This document shows, piece by piece, positions 1 to 5,401 of a DNA stretch of 5,401 nucleotides. The translations under genes and the position numbers were made by a program. The notes under the pieces are model-generated. The model was not told the DNA's origin. It searched no databases and was given only the letters and a program-made list of their open reading frames with translations. Position 1 is the stretch's first letter; every line of letters starts with the position of its first letter. Source of the stretch: Alphaproteobacteria bacterium (lineage in GTDB: Bacteria; Pseudomonadota; Alphaproteobacteria; SP197); NCBI GenBank assembly GCA_022822575.1, contig JAJEBJ010000167.1, positions 1-5,401 of the forward strand, given 5' to 3'.

Positions 1-431
1 TTGTCGAACCAGGCCCCGATGGTCGTCGCCCCGGCACCGTGCCCGACCACATCCACGATGCTCATGACGACGATGAACCCGATCATGGCGAGAGCGGCGG
101 AGCGCGTGAAGAGACCGATGATGATGAGCAGGGGCAGCACGAACTCCGCCCAAGTGCCCGCCACCACAACGAGCCAGGAGATCACCCCGAGCTGCGAGGC
201 GTCATAGCCAACGGCCTCGATCTGGACTGGGAGAATCTGGGCGTAGGCCCCGGTCGACGGTGAGAGGAAGCCCAGGACACCCTCGCCGAGCTTGGTCGTA
301 GCCGACGTCCAGAAGAAGACCGCCAGCGTGGCGAGGAAGACCAGACGGGCCACGGTTGTGAGAACGGCGCCGCCGAGCAGATCGCCCAGCGGCCCCATGA
401 TGCGGTTTTCCAGGGAATGCAGAGGGTTCAT
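1..431 (-). CDS. bufD: DoxX-family membrane protein BufD (3' end cut by window edge)
   Basis: Reading the minus strand from the ATG at 431-429 gives 143 open codons that run off the left edge, so the C-terminus is missing. The protein starts MNPLHSLENRIMGPLGDLL. Strong hydrophobic segments lie at about residues 22-42, 83-108 and 112-129. The second contains an AEFVLPLL stretch followed by a G-L-F-T-R turn, typical of DoxX proteins, and an early T-K-L after helix 1 also fits the family. It should be an inner-membrane four-helix protein. DoxX proteins are the usual last member (BufD) of bufferin operons. Their biochemical role there is not settled, and a redox or quinone-linked function is only suggested by the distant DoxD relatives. 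It follows bufC after 93 bp. A GGGGGA Shine-Dalgarno-like site at 444-439, 7 nt from the ATG, supports this start. Family assignment is by recognition of sequence pattern and operon position. Confidence 0.85.
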   Translation of the reverse strand, partial: MNPLHSLENRIMGPLGDLLGGAVLTTVARLVFLATLAVFFWTSATTKLGEGVLGFLSPSTGAYAQILPVQIEAVGYDASQLGVISWLVVVAGTWAEFVLPLLIIIGLFTRSAALAMIGFIVVMSIVDVVGHGAGATTIGAWFD

Positions 432-438
432 GACGTTG

Positions 439-444
439 TCCCCC
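439..444 (-). promoter_or_regulatory. Ribosome binding site of bufD
   Basis: GGGGGA on the minus strand lies 7 nt upstream of the ATG at 431. It favours this start over the in-frame upstream ATG at 500, which is separated from bufD by a TAG stop. Confidence 0.5.
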
Positions 445-467
445 GTTGCCTTGGCGTCGTGACGATA

Positions 468-500
468 CTACGTGATTCTGCGGGCGGTGCACCACCACAT
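468..500 (-). other. Possible 10-codon upstream ORF (MWWCTARRIT) in the bufC-bufD gap
   Basis: An AGGAGG sequence at 510-505 is the best Shine-Dalgarno match in the gap. It stands 4 nt before an ATG at 500-498 that opens ten codons (M W W C T A R R I T) and ends at TAG (470-468). This reading frame is the same as that of bufD, so the TAG separates the peptide from the DoxX start at 431. It could be a short leader peptide, a relic of a longer BufD N-terminus, or chance. The spacing of 4 nt is shorter than usual. No family is recognised. Confidence 0.25.
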
Positions 501-524
501 GCTGCCTCCTGTATCCGGCGCCGT

Positions 525-1283
525 TCAGCCTGCCGAGCCGGACGGAGGAGGAACGATCTCGCGGACGGCGCGGGCATCGAGGATGACGGTGAGACTGGCG
601 GCAAGATCGACGCCATCGCACTTGCGGGCGGCGTCTCCCAGGGAATCGCCTCTCATGAGGTGCTCCAGGAAGCCGGCGCTTCCAGGCCGCAGCCTGTGGA
701 GAAGAACGCGGTCGGCGGGACGTGACACCAAGACGTCCTCGGAGCGGACCGTGATTGGTGACGTATCATCCTCCATGTTGTGGCGCCAGATCGACCACAG
801 GGGGTGAGACGAACGCACGATGGCCGTCGATGCCCTGAAACCCAGGCGGGTTGCAAGTAGGGTTTCCTCATCCAGGCCGGCGAGACAGCCGGGATCGGCG
901 ATGTCGTCATCGGCTGCGTGAAAGGACCGCCGGCGCGCCACCTCGAGGCGCGCCACGTCGCCCAGGTAGGGCAACCCGCCGGCGGGTTGGAAGCCGTCGA
1001 TGAAATCGGGAAAACAGTCACCATAGTCGACCACACAGGGCGTTTGCGGCGGATGGGCGCGGACAAACTCCCCCGCCATGGCGCGAAAGAACGCCCGGCC
1101 GACAATGGCGTGGGTGACGCCGAAGGAATCAGTCAGAACATCGATGAGGGAAGCGACGACATTGTTGCGGTAGATATCGAATCGCCTTGCTGCCGGTGCA
1201 CCGTCGGGACGAAGCAGGCTTTCCGGAACCTGTGCCGAGGGAGTGAGGAGCGCCCTGGCGAACACGCCCTGACCGTCAGGCAT
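525..1283 (-). CDS. bufC: DUF2063 family protein BufC, partner of the MNIO enzyme
   Basis: This 252-residue protein has the two-part layout of DUF2063 (NGO1945-like) proteins. An N-terminal helical domain at about 5-95 carries the R-F-x-I-Y-R-N-N sequence (34-41) and a Y-x-x-x-F-P-x-F pattern (87-94). A C-terminal domain spans about 105-245, starting with the PYLGDVARLE stretch (105-114) that is highly typical of the family. The N-terminal domain is called 'putative DNA-binding' in databases. In MNIO systems such proteins instead act as partners that help present the precursor peptide to the DUF692 oxidase. The start at 1283 was chosen because it gives an 8-bp overlap with the end of bufB (stop at 1278-1276) and a normal family N-terminus. 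A longer in-frame opening up to 1412 would lie inside bufB and encodes unrelated low-quality sequence. An AAGGCGG-like stretch precedes the ATG. The overlap implies translational coupling to bufB. It probably acts in the cytoplasm with BufB. Confidence 0.9.
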   Translation of the reverse strand: MPDGQGVFARALLTPSAQVPESLLRPDGAPAARRFDIYRNNVVASLIDVLTDSFGVTHAIVGRAFFRAMAGEFVRAHPPQTPCVVDYGDCFPDFIDGFQPAGGLPYLGDVARLEVARRRSFHAADDDIADPGCLAGLDEETLLATRLGFRASTAIVRSSHPLWSIWRHNMEDDTSPITVRSEDVLVSRPADRVLLHRLRPGSAGFLEHLMRGDSLGDAARKCDGVDLAASLTVILDARAVREIVPPPSGSAG

Positions 1284-2130
1284 GTCGACGCGCCGCCTTG
1301 AGGATGGCGCTGGCACGGCCGGCTTCGGCGACCAGCGTGGACCATGGCGGAACGTCGCTGTCCCACTCGATGAGCGTCGGCAGGGGACCGGCACGCGCGC
1401 AGACATCGCCATAGAGTGCCAGAACGTCGTCCGTCACCGCCGCACCATGTGAATCGACGAGCAGCCGGGAGCCGTCGTCATCCCGGTCTTCATGGTGACC
1501 TGCAAGGTGGATCTCCGCGGTCGCGGACAACGGAAAGGACTCGAGCCAGTCACGCGCATCGAAGCGCAGGTTGACAGCCGAGACATGGACATTGTTGAGA
1601 TCGAGGAGCAGGCCGCATCCGGTGCGCTTCGCCAATTCTCCCAGGAACGCGGTCTCCGCCAGGGTGTTGCAGGCAAAGGTGAGATAGTTCGCCGGATTCT
1701 CGATGAGGATTCTCCGGTCGAGACGTTCCTGCACCTCGTCGACGTGGTCACACACCCGGCTGAGAGTGGCCTCGTCGTAGGCCACGGGAAGAAGGTCGTT
1801 GAAACAGTGATGGCCATGCCGCGACCAGGCCAGATGCTCAGACACCATGGCCGGTGCAAACCGCCTCTCGAGACGGGCAAGGCGGTCGAGATGCTCACGG
1901 TCAAGCGGTCCGTCGGAGCCGATGGAAAGGCCCACTCCGTGGCAGGAAATGGCGAACCGTTCGGAAACTCGCCGCAACGCGGCGATCCTCGGGCCGCCGT
2001 CGACCATGTAGTTTTCCGCGTGGATCTCCAGCCACGTCACCGGTCCGGGCGCCGCCAGAACGTCCTCCAGGTGCTGCAGCTTGAAGCCGACACCCACGTC
2101 CGGCGGAAGGGCCGCCATGGTCACGCACAT
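1276..2130 (-). CDS. bufB: DUF692 multinuclear non-heme iron-dependent oxidase BufB (bufferin maturase)
   Basis: The 284-residue protein is a full-length DUF692 (MNIO) enzyme of TIM-barrel type. Visible family motifs in order: G-V-G-x-K (13-17), WLEIHAENYM (33-42), SCHGVGLSIGS (62-72), VSEHLAW (96-102), a His-rich H-G-H-H segment (105-108), NDLLP (111-115), I-E-N-P-A-N-Y (143-149), LLLDLNNVHVSAVN (174-187), EIHLAGHH (206-213), DSHG (226-229) and LIEWDSDVP (253-261). These hold the His, Glu, Asp and Asn residues that bind the iron cluster in the family. Characterised relatives oxidise peptidyl cysteines. In bufferin systems they are reported to turn precursor cysteines into thiooxazole-type heterocycles. 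The expected substrate is the upstream BufA peptide, with BufC as partner. Start choice is uncertain: ATG at 2130 or the in-frame ATG at 2118 (residue 5). Neither has a clear Shine-Dalgarno site, and an 11-bp hairpin ends 8 nt upstream of the first. It overlaps bufC by 8 bp. Confidence 0.93.
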   Translation of the reverse strand: MCVTMAALPPDVGVGFKLQHLEDVLAAPGPVTWLEIHAENYMVDGGPRIAALRRVSERFAISCHGVGLSIGSDGPLDREHLDRLARLERRFAPAMVSEHLAWSRHGHHCFNDLLPVAYDEATLSRVCDHVDEVQERLDRRILIENPANYLTFACNTLAETAFLGELAKRTGCGLLLDLNNVHVSAVNLRFDARDWLESFPLSATAEIHLAGHHEDRDDDGSRLLVDSHGAAVTDDVLALYGDVCARAGPLPTLIEWDSDVPPWSTLVAEAGRASAILKAARRHA

Positions 2131-2138
2131 CCGCGAAT

Positions 2139-2164
2139 CGACCCCGGCCGCCTGGCCGGGGTCG
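2139..2164 (-). promoter_or_regulatory. Perfect 11-bp GC-rich hairpin between bufA and bufB
   Basis: On the minus strand, arms CGACCCCGGCC (2164-2154) and GGCCGGGGTCG (2149-2139) are exact reverse complements around a 4-nt AGGC loop. The structure begins 9 nt after the bufA stop (2176-2174) and ends 8 nt before the first bufB ATG. No T-run follows on the transcribed strand, so it is not a standard intrinsic terminator. It could act as a partial attenuator, a 3' stabiliser for bufA mRNA, or a block to ribosome entry at bufB. Any of these would give more precursor peptide than enzyme. Confidence 0.7.
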
Positions 2165-2173
2165 TCGCCGAAC

Positions 2174-2464
2174 TTATCCGGGCAGGTCGCGATCGAGTGC
2201 TTCGAGGGACCCGTTGCGGTCGCCGGGCAGTTCCATGGTCAGGCAGGTTCCCTCGGGAACCAGCGACCAGGCATTGCCCTGGTAGTCGACCGTGGAGGTG
2301 CCTGCACAGGTCGTGCCTTCACCTGCCGCACAGTCGTTCTCGCCGGCCAGGGCCACGCCGTAGCACTTCTCCTCCGCAGCCTGCACGGTCCCGGTGGTAT
2401 GGGCCGAGAGTGCCGCGGCAACGGCGCCCGCCACGGCGAGGCCAATGATCTTGCTTTGTGCCAT
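2174..2464 (-). CDS. bufA: Bufferin precursor peptide BufA (DUF2282, four cysteines)
   Basis: This 96-residue small protein has a signal peptide: MAQSK, then a hydrophobic stretch at 6-20, then a V-Q-A-A region at 27-30 where cleavage is likely. The mature part carries the DUF2282 pattern: E-K-C-Y-G-V (32-37), G-x-N-D-C-A-A-G (41-48), C-A-G-x-S-T-V-D (53-60) and V-P-E-G-T-C (69-74). The four cysteines are 34, 45, 53 and 74. In characterised bufferins the MNIO enzyme converts some of the core cysteines to thiooxazole-type rings, and the exported product binds copper in the periplasm. Which cysteines are changed here cannot be read from sequence. After Cys74 there is a 22-residue polar, acidic tail. 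The start at 2464 is supported by TTGAGGA (2478-2472), 7 nt upstream. A promoter-like pair precedes the gene. It is first in the buf operon, 43 bp ahead of bufB, with a strong hairpin between them. Confidence 0.92.
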   Translation of the reverse strand: MAQSKIIGLAVAGAVAAALSAHTTGTVQAAEEKCYGVALAGENDCAAGEGTTCAGTSTVDYQGNAWSLVPEGTCLTMELPGDRNGSLEALDRDLPG

Positions 2465-2471
2465 GTCTGAA

Positions 2472-2478
2472 TCCTCAA
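2472..2478 (-). promoter_or_regulatory. Ribosome binding site of bufA
   Basis: TTGAGGA on the minus strand, 7 nt before the ATG at 2464, fixes the start of the precursor gene. Confidence 0.6.
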
Positions 2479-2494
2479 GGTCTGGACTGCGACA

Positions 2495-2523
2495 AGGATA
2501 GGCAATCGGCAGGCGTCTGTCAG
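2495..2523 (-). promoter_or_regulatory. Putative sigma70-type promoter of the buf operon
   Basis: On the minus strand CTGACA (2523-2518, five of six to TTGACA) is separated by exactly 17 nt from TATCCT (2500-2495, four of six to TATAAT). A transcript starting near 2488 would have a leader of about 24 nt containing the bufA ribosome binding site. It lies in the 75-bp gap after the bicupin gene, so the buf genes could be transcribed apart from the upstream thiol genes. Read-through from upstream is also possible, because only a weak 5-bp stem (2538-2525) with no T-run follows the bicupin stop. Confidence 0.45.
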
Positions 2524-2539
2524 CCGGGCCGTTGCCCGC

Positions 2540-3322
2540 CTACTCTGCGGCCTGTTCGACCGGAACGGCCTCCCTCGCCTGGAAGATGCAGAAGATCTTG
2601 CGGACGGTTCCGGCGCTGTCCCACTGGTAGATTGCGCCCTTGGGAACCATGAACGTGTCGCCCGCAGAATAGGTCTCGGCATGGCCGGAACCGTCGGTGA
2701 TCGTCACCTCCCCTTCCAGGATGTGCATGAGTTCGTTTCTCGGAAACGGGGCCGGCTTCGTGTGCATCTCGCTGGTCTGCCAGACGCCGCAGATCATCTG
2801 GCGGGTGGCATCCTCGAACAGAATGCGGATTCCCTGTTCCGGCACGCCGCCGACGTAGCGCGACGTGTCCTGTTCTCCGACCGGCTCGAGGGCCGTGCCG
2901 GGATCAATGCGTCGTGCTACCAGTTCGGCAGCATCGAGTTCCTCGCCCGAATTGTCCTCGAAGATGACCCAGTACTTGAGGACATCCCCGGTCTGCTTCC
3001 AGGAGAGCGGCGTCCCCTTGGGGATGACAAAGCCCTCTCCGACATTGAATGTCTCTTCGTCCCCGTTCGCGTACTCGAGGGTGATGGCGCCATCGAGGAC
3101 CAGCATGAACTCGTTGACGTCGTAGGGACCCGGCTTCGCCACCATGGGCGTGCAATGCCAGACTCCGGAGGTCAACTGGCCCGTATCGTCGCTGTGGTAG
3201 ACATGGCCGGACTGCACGGGGTCTCCGGAAATGAGGGACTCCTTGGGAATCGGGTCCCACAACTGGAGTCCGGAGCCTTCAGGGCCCTGGTTGCTGTAAC
3301 GGATGGATCTCAGATCACTCAT
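2540..3322 (-). CDS. Bicupin protein with two cupin domains
   Basis: The 260-residue protein contains two similar cupin half-barrels. Repeat 1 (about 50-122) has N-E-F-M-L-V-L-D-G (70-78), G-E-G-F-V-I-P-K-G (95-103) and W108. Repeat 2 (about 175-247) has N-E-L-M-H-I-L-E-G (196-204), G-D-T-F-M-V-P-K-G (221-229) and W234. Both also share a G-V-W start and a final K-x-x-x-I-F strand. The pattern resembles cupin_3 (DUF861/EutQ-like) proteins. The usual metal ligands are depleted: the HxH of motif 1 is absent in both repeats, and Trp stands where the motif-2 His is expected, leaving only Glu71 and Glu197. It may therefore bind a small molecule rather than do metal catalysis, or use an unusual site. 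No signal peptide is seen. The start overlaps the rhodanese stop by ATGA and has AAGGAGGA 8 nt upstream. Its substrate is unknown, and the context suggests thiol metabolism. Confidence 0.85.
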   Translation of the reverse strand: MSDLRSIRYSNQGPEGSGLQLWDPIPKESLISGDPVQSGHVYHSDDTGQLTSGVWHCTPMVAKPGPYDVNEFMLVLDGAITLEYANGDEETFNVGEGFVIPKGTPLSWKQTGDVLKYWVIFEDNSGEELDAAELVARRIDPGTALEPVGEQDTSRYVGGVPEQGIRILFEDATRQMICGVWQTSEMHTKPAPFPRNELMHILEGEVTITDGSGHAETYSAGDTFMVPKGAIYQWDSAGTVRKIFCIFQAREAVPVEQAAE

Positions 3323-4893
3323 GGTCGGTGTCCTCCTTCAAGTGTTGTGACGGTTACGGGACGAAATGACAGCAGTCCGTCCCTTTCAATCTGTGCCGGA
3401 AGTCCTTTCTCCCAGGCAATGTACCCGCGCTTTGCGCCATCGGGGTCATCGAGAATTCCGAACGGCGCCTCGCCCTGATCGTCCATGGCGCACAACGCTC
3501 TCTCGTGACCGGACGCCACCGGCAGTCCGGCGGCGATCCAGGCCTGGATTCCGCCCGCCATGACCCGGGCCTCGACGCCGAGACCGGCAAGATCCGCCAC
3601 GGCGAGGGCTGCAAGGCGACCTCCCTCGTCATCGAGTACGGCGAGGCCACGATCCGCCGCCGGTGCACACCCCGCCAGCCTGGATCGCAGGGCCCAGAAA
3701 GCCCCCGCCGGATGGCATGACATGTACTGCAGCGATGACGAAAGGTCGAGAATGGTCCATCCGTCCGCCGCCGCTTCGCCGGGAAGGACCATCGGCGCAT
3801 CAGGCGTGGTCGACGCGACGGGCAACACATGGTCTGTGTCCAGTACATGGACGTCTCGCAAGCCCATCTGTTTCAGCCAGTGACCGGCAAACCTCGAACG
3901 GGTGCCGCAATCATCACCAAGTACGATGCGGGCGTCGCGTACCGCAATCCAGGAGTCGGTCTCCTGGACCAGCTGCGTTCCCTCGATGGCGGTCATGCCG
4001 GCAAGAACCCCCCGCGCATGCTCCTCGGGCGAGCGGACGTCGAACCGGTAGAGAGTTCTCGAATCGTCCTTGAGCCAGTCATCGAGTGTCGCATCGTCGA
4101 TCTCGCCCAGCCCGGTGGCCGATGCCATGCTCCGGCATGCCTCGATCCCCCAGGCGCGAGATGACTTCGATACGCCGCCTGGGCGCCTGCCGGCGCCGTA
4201 CTCGAGGGAGTGGCCGGCCCACTCCCAGCCGATGGTGCCGTTTTCGAGGGCGTGGACCGAATTGGCAAGTCCCGCGTTCCTCAGGGTCTGTGCCCCGATG
4301 ATCGAGCGGGTTCTTCCCGCGCAGTTGACGACAACCGTGGTCGACGGCGAGGGCGCGAGATCCGCAATGTGACGGACCAGTTCGCTGTTGGAACAGCTGA
4401 GCGCACCCGGGATGGCGAAGTCGCCGTACTCGCTGAAGGGACGGCCATCGAGAACGATGATGTTATCGCCGGCAGCGATCCGGCGATGGACCTCGGCGGC
4501 ATCCAGCGCCGGGGTGGCGCACGCGCTCTCGACGCATTCGCCGAACGCCTTGGATGGAACGTTGGTGCCTTCGAACACCTCGCCACCGGCCGCCCGCCAG
4601 GCCTCGATCCCGCCCTCGTGGACCGCAATGTCACCGTAACCCATGGTCAGCAGCACGGCCGCGGCGCGGCGCGCCAGCCCGTCACCGCCATCCGTCAGGG
4701 CAACGCAGGCGGCCTTGCGCGGAAGAAGGTTGGCGATGCCAAGCTCGAGACGCGACAGTGGAAGATTGCAGGCGGTGAGGACATGACCGCGGGAAAACGG
4801 ACCGGATTCGCGCACATCGATCAGCGCGAACTCGCCACCGGCGATGATCCGTTCGCGAAGCTCGCGTGTGTCGATGGAGGCCGTCACGGTCAT
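3319..4893 (-). CDS. Four-domain rhodanese-like sulfurtransferase
   Basis: This 524-residue cytoplasmic protein (no signal peptide) has four rhodanese-like domains. D1 (about 5-108) has L-I-D-V-R (24-28) and G-G-I-E-A-W (94-99). D2 (about 128-235) has V-L-D-G-R (147-151) and the active loop C-A-G-R-T-R-S with Cys191 and Arg196. D3 (about 265-360) has R-F-D-V-R (283-287) and the loop D-D-C-G-T-R-S (327-333). D4 (about 375-465) has I-L-D-L-S (381-385), the loop D-D-E-G-G-R (421-426) and G-G-I-Q-A-W (447-452). Only D2 keeps the catalytic cysteine; D1, D3 and D4 have Asp (68, 327, 421) at that position. Rhodaneses carry sulfane sulfur as a Cys persulfide and pass it to a thiol or cyanide acceptor. 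The chosen ATG at 4893 lies one base after the dioxygenase stop and matches the first domain. The frame stays open further upstream but only as a shadow of the dioxygenase. No Shine-Dalgarno is seen, so translation is probably coupled. The donor and acceptor are unknown. Confidence 0.9.
   Translation of the reverse strand: MTVTASIDTRELRERIIAGGEFALIDVRESGPFSRGHVLTACNLPLSRLELGIANLLPRKAACVALTDGGDGLARRAAAVLLTMGYGDIAVHEGGIEAWRAAGGEVFEGTNVPSKAFGECVESACATPALDAAEVHRRIAAGDNIIVLDGRPFSEYGDFAIPGALSCSNSELVRHIADLAPSPSTTVVVNCAGRTRSIIGAQTLRNAGLANSVHALENGTIGWEWAGHSLEYGAGRRPGGVSKSSRAWGIEACRSMASATGLGEIDDATLDDWLKDDSRTLYRFDVRSPEEHARGVLAGMTAIEGTQLVQETDSWIAVRDARIVLGDDCGTRSRFAGHWLKQMGLRDVHVLDTDHVLPVASTTPDAPMVLPGEAAADGWTILDLSSSLQYMSCHPAGAFWALRSRLAGCAPAADRGLAVLDDEGGRLAALAVADLAGLGVEARVMAGGIQAWIAAGLPVASGHERALCAMDDQGEAPFGILDDPDGAKRGYIAWEKGLPAQIERDGLLSFRPVTVTTLEGGHRP
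3331..3338 (-). promoter_or_regulatory. Strong ribosome binding site of the bicupin gene
   Basis: AAGGAGGA on the minus strand, 8 nt before the ATG at 3322, lies inside the end of the rhodanese gene and sets the bicupin start. Confidence 0.75.
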
Positions 4894-4894
4894 T

Positions 4895-5401
4895 TCAGTC
4901 GAAACTGCGATAGGAGCCCGATTCCTGATCGAACATGAGCCGCCCCTTGAGATGGGCAAATCCCAGTCCGTAGAGATGAAGGTGCATGTTGTGCACCCCC
5001 TTTTCCATGTGAATCGAGTGGAAGTCGTTCGGCATAAGACAGACGCCGGTGCCGTTGCGGACCTCGACCTCGCGGGCAAGCCTGAGCGGCGCCTCGCCGG
5101 TGGGCCCGCCGTCCCCCTCCCAGATCCGGTTGAGTTCCACACCCTGGATGCCGACGACGACGGCCCATGTCGTGTGGTTGTGGGGAGGTGTCCAGACATG
5201 CTTGTTGGCGACCTCGATATAGAGTTCGTGGCGCCCGTCATCATCGCGTGAAAGGACGTCAAAGACCTCGCCGGCGCCATCCGCCGGAAGCGGAAAGTCC
5301 TCTTCCGGAAAGAGTTCTCGGCGCTGCGCGAGGGCAACCATGTGATCACGGATCTTCGCGAGCGACTGGCGCGTGGCGCCGTCCTCGGCGCGCACCTTGT
5401 C
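4895..5401 (-). CDS. Cysteine dioxygenase-like thiol dioxygenase (5' end cut by window edge)
   Basis: The frame is open to the right edge. A GTG at 5395 could be a start, but two more codons are open upstream and no ribosome binding site can be seen, so the N-terminus is treated as missing. Numbered from that GTG, the 166 visible residues form a cupin of the type I cysteine dioxygenase kind. Likely iron ligands are His72 and His74 in T-P-P-H-N-H-T-T-W (69-77) and His129 in D-F-H-S-I-H (124-129). His140 and Tyr142 in L-H-L-Y-G match the second-sphere His and Tyr of cysteine dioxygenases. The position of the mammalian cross-linked Cys (five after the second ligand His) is Val79, so no Cys-Tyr crosslink is expected. 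Such enzymes use Fe(II) and O2 to oxidise a small thiol to a sulfinate. Cysteine, 3-mercaptopropionate or another thiol are all possible. It is one base from the rhodanese gene, which suggests one operon. Confidence 0.85.
   Translation of the reverse strand, partial: DKVRAEDGATRQSLAKIRDHMVALAQRRELFPEEDFPLPADGAGEVFDVLSRDDDGRHELYIEVANKHVWTPPHNHTTWAVVVGIQGVELNRIWEGDGGPTGEAPLRLAREVEVRNGTGVCLMPNDFHSIHMEKGVHNMHLHLYGLGFAHLKGRLMFDQESGSYRSFD

Noticed and set aside
1284..1412. Upstream extension of bufC to an ATG at 1412
   Set aside because: The extension lies within bufB coding sequence and adds Arg/Pro/Ser-rich residues not seen in DUF2063 proteins. The ATG at 1283 fits the family and the operon overlap.
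1492..2448. Plus-strand open frame of 318 codons
   Set aside because: It lies antisense to bufB and bufA, whose protein motifs are clear. The translation is Arg/Gly/Pro-rich with no recognisable domain, as expected for a high-GC shadow frame.
2525..2538. Small inverted repeat CGGGC-AACG-GCCCG after the bicupin stop as a terminator
   Set aside because: The stem is only 5 bp and no T-run follows on the minus strand, so a terminator is not supported.
2681..3478. Plus-strand open frame of 265 codons
   Set aside because: It is antisense to the bicupin and the end of the rhodanese gene, shows no family signal, and is explained by GC-rich codon structure.
4210..4938. Plus-strand open frame of 242 codons
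   Set aside because: It is antisense to rhodanese domains 1 and 2, with no recognisable domain and no ribosome binding context examined that would favour it over the minus-strand gene.
4894..5349. Upstream extension of the rhodanese frame to an ATG at 5349
   Set aside because: The extra 152 residues overlap the thiol dioxygenase in another frame and look like Arg/Ser/Thr-rich shadow sequence. The ATG at 4893 gives a clean one-base junction and the proper domain start.

Overview
The window is a compact, high-GC stretch with every convincing gene on the minus strand, read from high to low coordinates. Gene spacing, Shine-Dalgarno sites and protein families suggest a proteobacterium, with Alphaproteobacteria as my best guess. 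The sequence alone does not fix the genus.

Upstream block (5401 to 2540): a cupin-fold thiol dioxygenase (cysteine dioxygenase-like, 5' end cut by the window edge) is followed after one base by a 524-residue protein built of four rhodanese-like domains. That gene overlaps by ATGA a 260-residue bicupin. These three genes look translationally coupled and point to oxidation and sulfur transfer of small thiols.

Downstream block (2523 to 1): after a 75-bp gap carrying a plausible sigma70-type promoter comes a complete-looking bufferin (buf) operon. bufA is a DUF2282 precursor peptide with a signal peptide and four cysteines. bufB is a DUF692 multinuclear non-heme iron-dependent oxidase (MNIO). 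bufC is a DUF2063 partner protein. bufD is a DoxX-family membrane protein cut by the left window edge. A perfect 11-bp GC-rich hairpin lies between bufA and bufB. It probably sets the ratio of precursor peptide to enzymes.

Working model: BufB with BufC oxidatively modifies cysteines of the BufA peptide in the cytoplasm. The peptide is then exported, and in characterised relatives it sequesters copper in the periplasm. BufD is the usual membrane component of such operons. The adjacent dioxygenase, rhodanese and bicupin genes may handle cysteine-derived or sulfane sulfur under the same stress, but this link rests only on adjacency. No RNA genes, mobile elements, CRISPR arrays or long repeats were seen.
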